NCBI GenBank assembly: GCA_018304055.1
Contig: JAGVWY010000005.1
Coordinates: 1-39,315, forward strand
DNA: 39,315 nucleotides
Origin: Candidatus Pacearchaeota archaeon
Lineage (GTDB): Archaea > Nanobdellota > Nanobdellia > Pacearchaeales > GW2011-AR1
Direction of reading: 5' to 3'
Position numbers and translations under genes: made by a program. Shown piece after piece: positions 38,746 through 39,315 of this stretch (positions are counted from its first letter, which is position 1; each line of letters begins with the position of its first letter). The notes below the pieces were generated by a model. It saw nothing but the letters and a program-made list of their open reading frames with translations. It searched no databases and had not been told where the DNA came from.

Positions 38746-39315
38746 ATGAAAAATAGAGGTACTATTGTGATAATATTCTTTATTTTAGTTATACTTCCGA
38801 TAAATATTTATGCAGAAATATTAATTAGTGATGTAGGAGTGGAATATGAAAGTGAAATCTTAAATAAATTTAACGAAGATAATCAGATTGAGTTAAAACT
38901 TGTTATAGAGTTAAGAGATGAATCTGGTATCATTGTTAATGGTACTAAAGAAGAAAAAAGAGAACAATTAAGGCAAATTGATGAATGGTTTAAGCCAAGA
39001 ATAGATGAAGTTTTGTTGGATTATTCTAATAATAGTAATTTTGTTATTTTAGATAAAACTTCCAGAGGATTTGCTGCATTCACAAGTAAGGATAGTTTTG
39101 ATAAATTGGCTGAGGATAGTAGAATAATGAAGATTGATATAGATAAACCCATATATCCTGGTGATAATGAAATTGGCAATGAAAGCGATATTATCGCTGA
39201 AGAATACGAATCTTCAGAAGAAACCATTAAGTATAAACAAGAGATAGATTTTGTTTACCTCAAAATATTAATAACATTTATAATACTATTAACATTAGTA
39301 GTTATGTGGTTTATA
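38746..39315 (+). CDS. secreted membrane-anchored protein, 3' end outside window
   Basis: 190 codons are open to the window edge, so the ORF track missed it. The signal peptide (about 1-24) is followed by a domain of about 110 residues, whose later part (G-F-A-A-F-T-S-K-D-S-F-D-K-L-A-E-D-S-R-I-M-K-I-D-I-D) looks like a subtilisin propeptide/I9 inhibitor domain. A Glu-rich spacer follows, then a transmembrane helix begins near residue 172. It may be a truncated, membrane-bound I9-type inhibitor rather than a protease precursor, since the transmembrane helix comes where a catalytic domain would start. A TATA box (CTTATAAAATA, about 38718-38728) fits a leaderless start. Confidence 0.7.
   Translation, partial: MKNRGTIVIIFFILVILPINIYAEILISDVGVEYESEILNKFNEDNQIELKLVIELRDESGIIVNGTKEEKREQLRQIDEWFKPRIDEVLLDYSNNSNFVILDKTSRGFAAFTSKDSFDKLAEDSRIMKIDIDKPIYPGDNEIGNESDIIAEEYESSEETIKYKQEIDFVYLKILITFIILLTLVVMWFI

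Overview
The window is AT-rich archaeal chromosome. The informational genes are archaeal: aIF5A with its hypusine loop, L40e, L37Ae, L11, Spt5, RNA polymerase subunit P, prefoldin beta, SecE and an archaeal SepF/FtsZ pair. It also has a methanococcal-type S-layer protein, an archaeosortase, very Asn-rich surface proteins with poly-Gly linkers, and many small hypothetical genes. Together these suggest a small-genome DPANN archaeon of the Pacearchaeota/Woesearchaeota kind; the exact lineage is inference. Most genes have a TATA-like box about 22-28 bases before the start codon, so most mRNAs look leaderless.

Layout. 1-540: tail of a possible gene, a candidate structured RNA, and a promoter with a palindromic element that forms the leader of the next gene. 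541-12161: three same-strand surface glycoprotein genes, one of 2258 aa and one broken by a single-base frameshift. 12332-15862: a winged-helix regulator and the main S-layer gene with its long leader and T-rich terminator. 15942-20521: an MNT/HEPN pair, two related membrane-anchored unknowns, DedA, archaeosortase, a DUF433/DUF5615 pair and a GNAT remnant. 20579-24404: phosphatase-like gene, COG1361-like surface protein, SepF and an unknown. 24405-28187 (minus): prefoldin beta, RpoP, L37Ae, tRNA-Pro, a deoxyribosyltransferase-like gene, L11, Spt5, a small membrane protein and SecE. 28238-34150: pterin dehydratase, two membrane proteins, CorA, PyrD, PyrC and DoxX. 34151-36962: FtsZ, a wrecked aspartic-protease gene pair and an FKBP. 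37072-39315: MerR/excisionase-type HTH proteins, aIF5A, L40e and a partial secreted protein.

The most unusual content is non-coding. Family A is an 88-137 base element with three copies, flanked by TATA (TACA at one end of one copy). It is built of two hairpins whose four arms share one consensus, with compensatory changes between copies. One copy splits a clan AA aspartic protease gene whose reading frame can be rebuilt by removing it, so the family has moved; it resembles a MITE or REP doublet. Family B is a 94-95 base leader with two hairpins, found directly before the start codons of two unrelated genes (a winged-helix regulator and rpoP), again with compensatory stem changes. Further multi-hairpin leaders precede L40e, L11, Spt5 and a membrane protein. 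This organism seems to combine leaderless mRNAs with a set of strongly structured leaders on surface and information-processing genes.

Functional links: archaeosortase, S-layer and the TM-anchored glycoproteins concern the cell envelope; SepF and FtsZ the division ring; SecE, Spt5, L11, RpoP, L37Ae, aIF5A and L40e gene expression; PyrC and PyrD pyrimidine synthesis.
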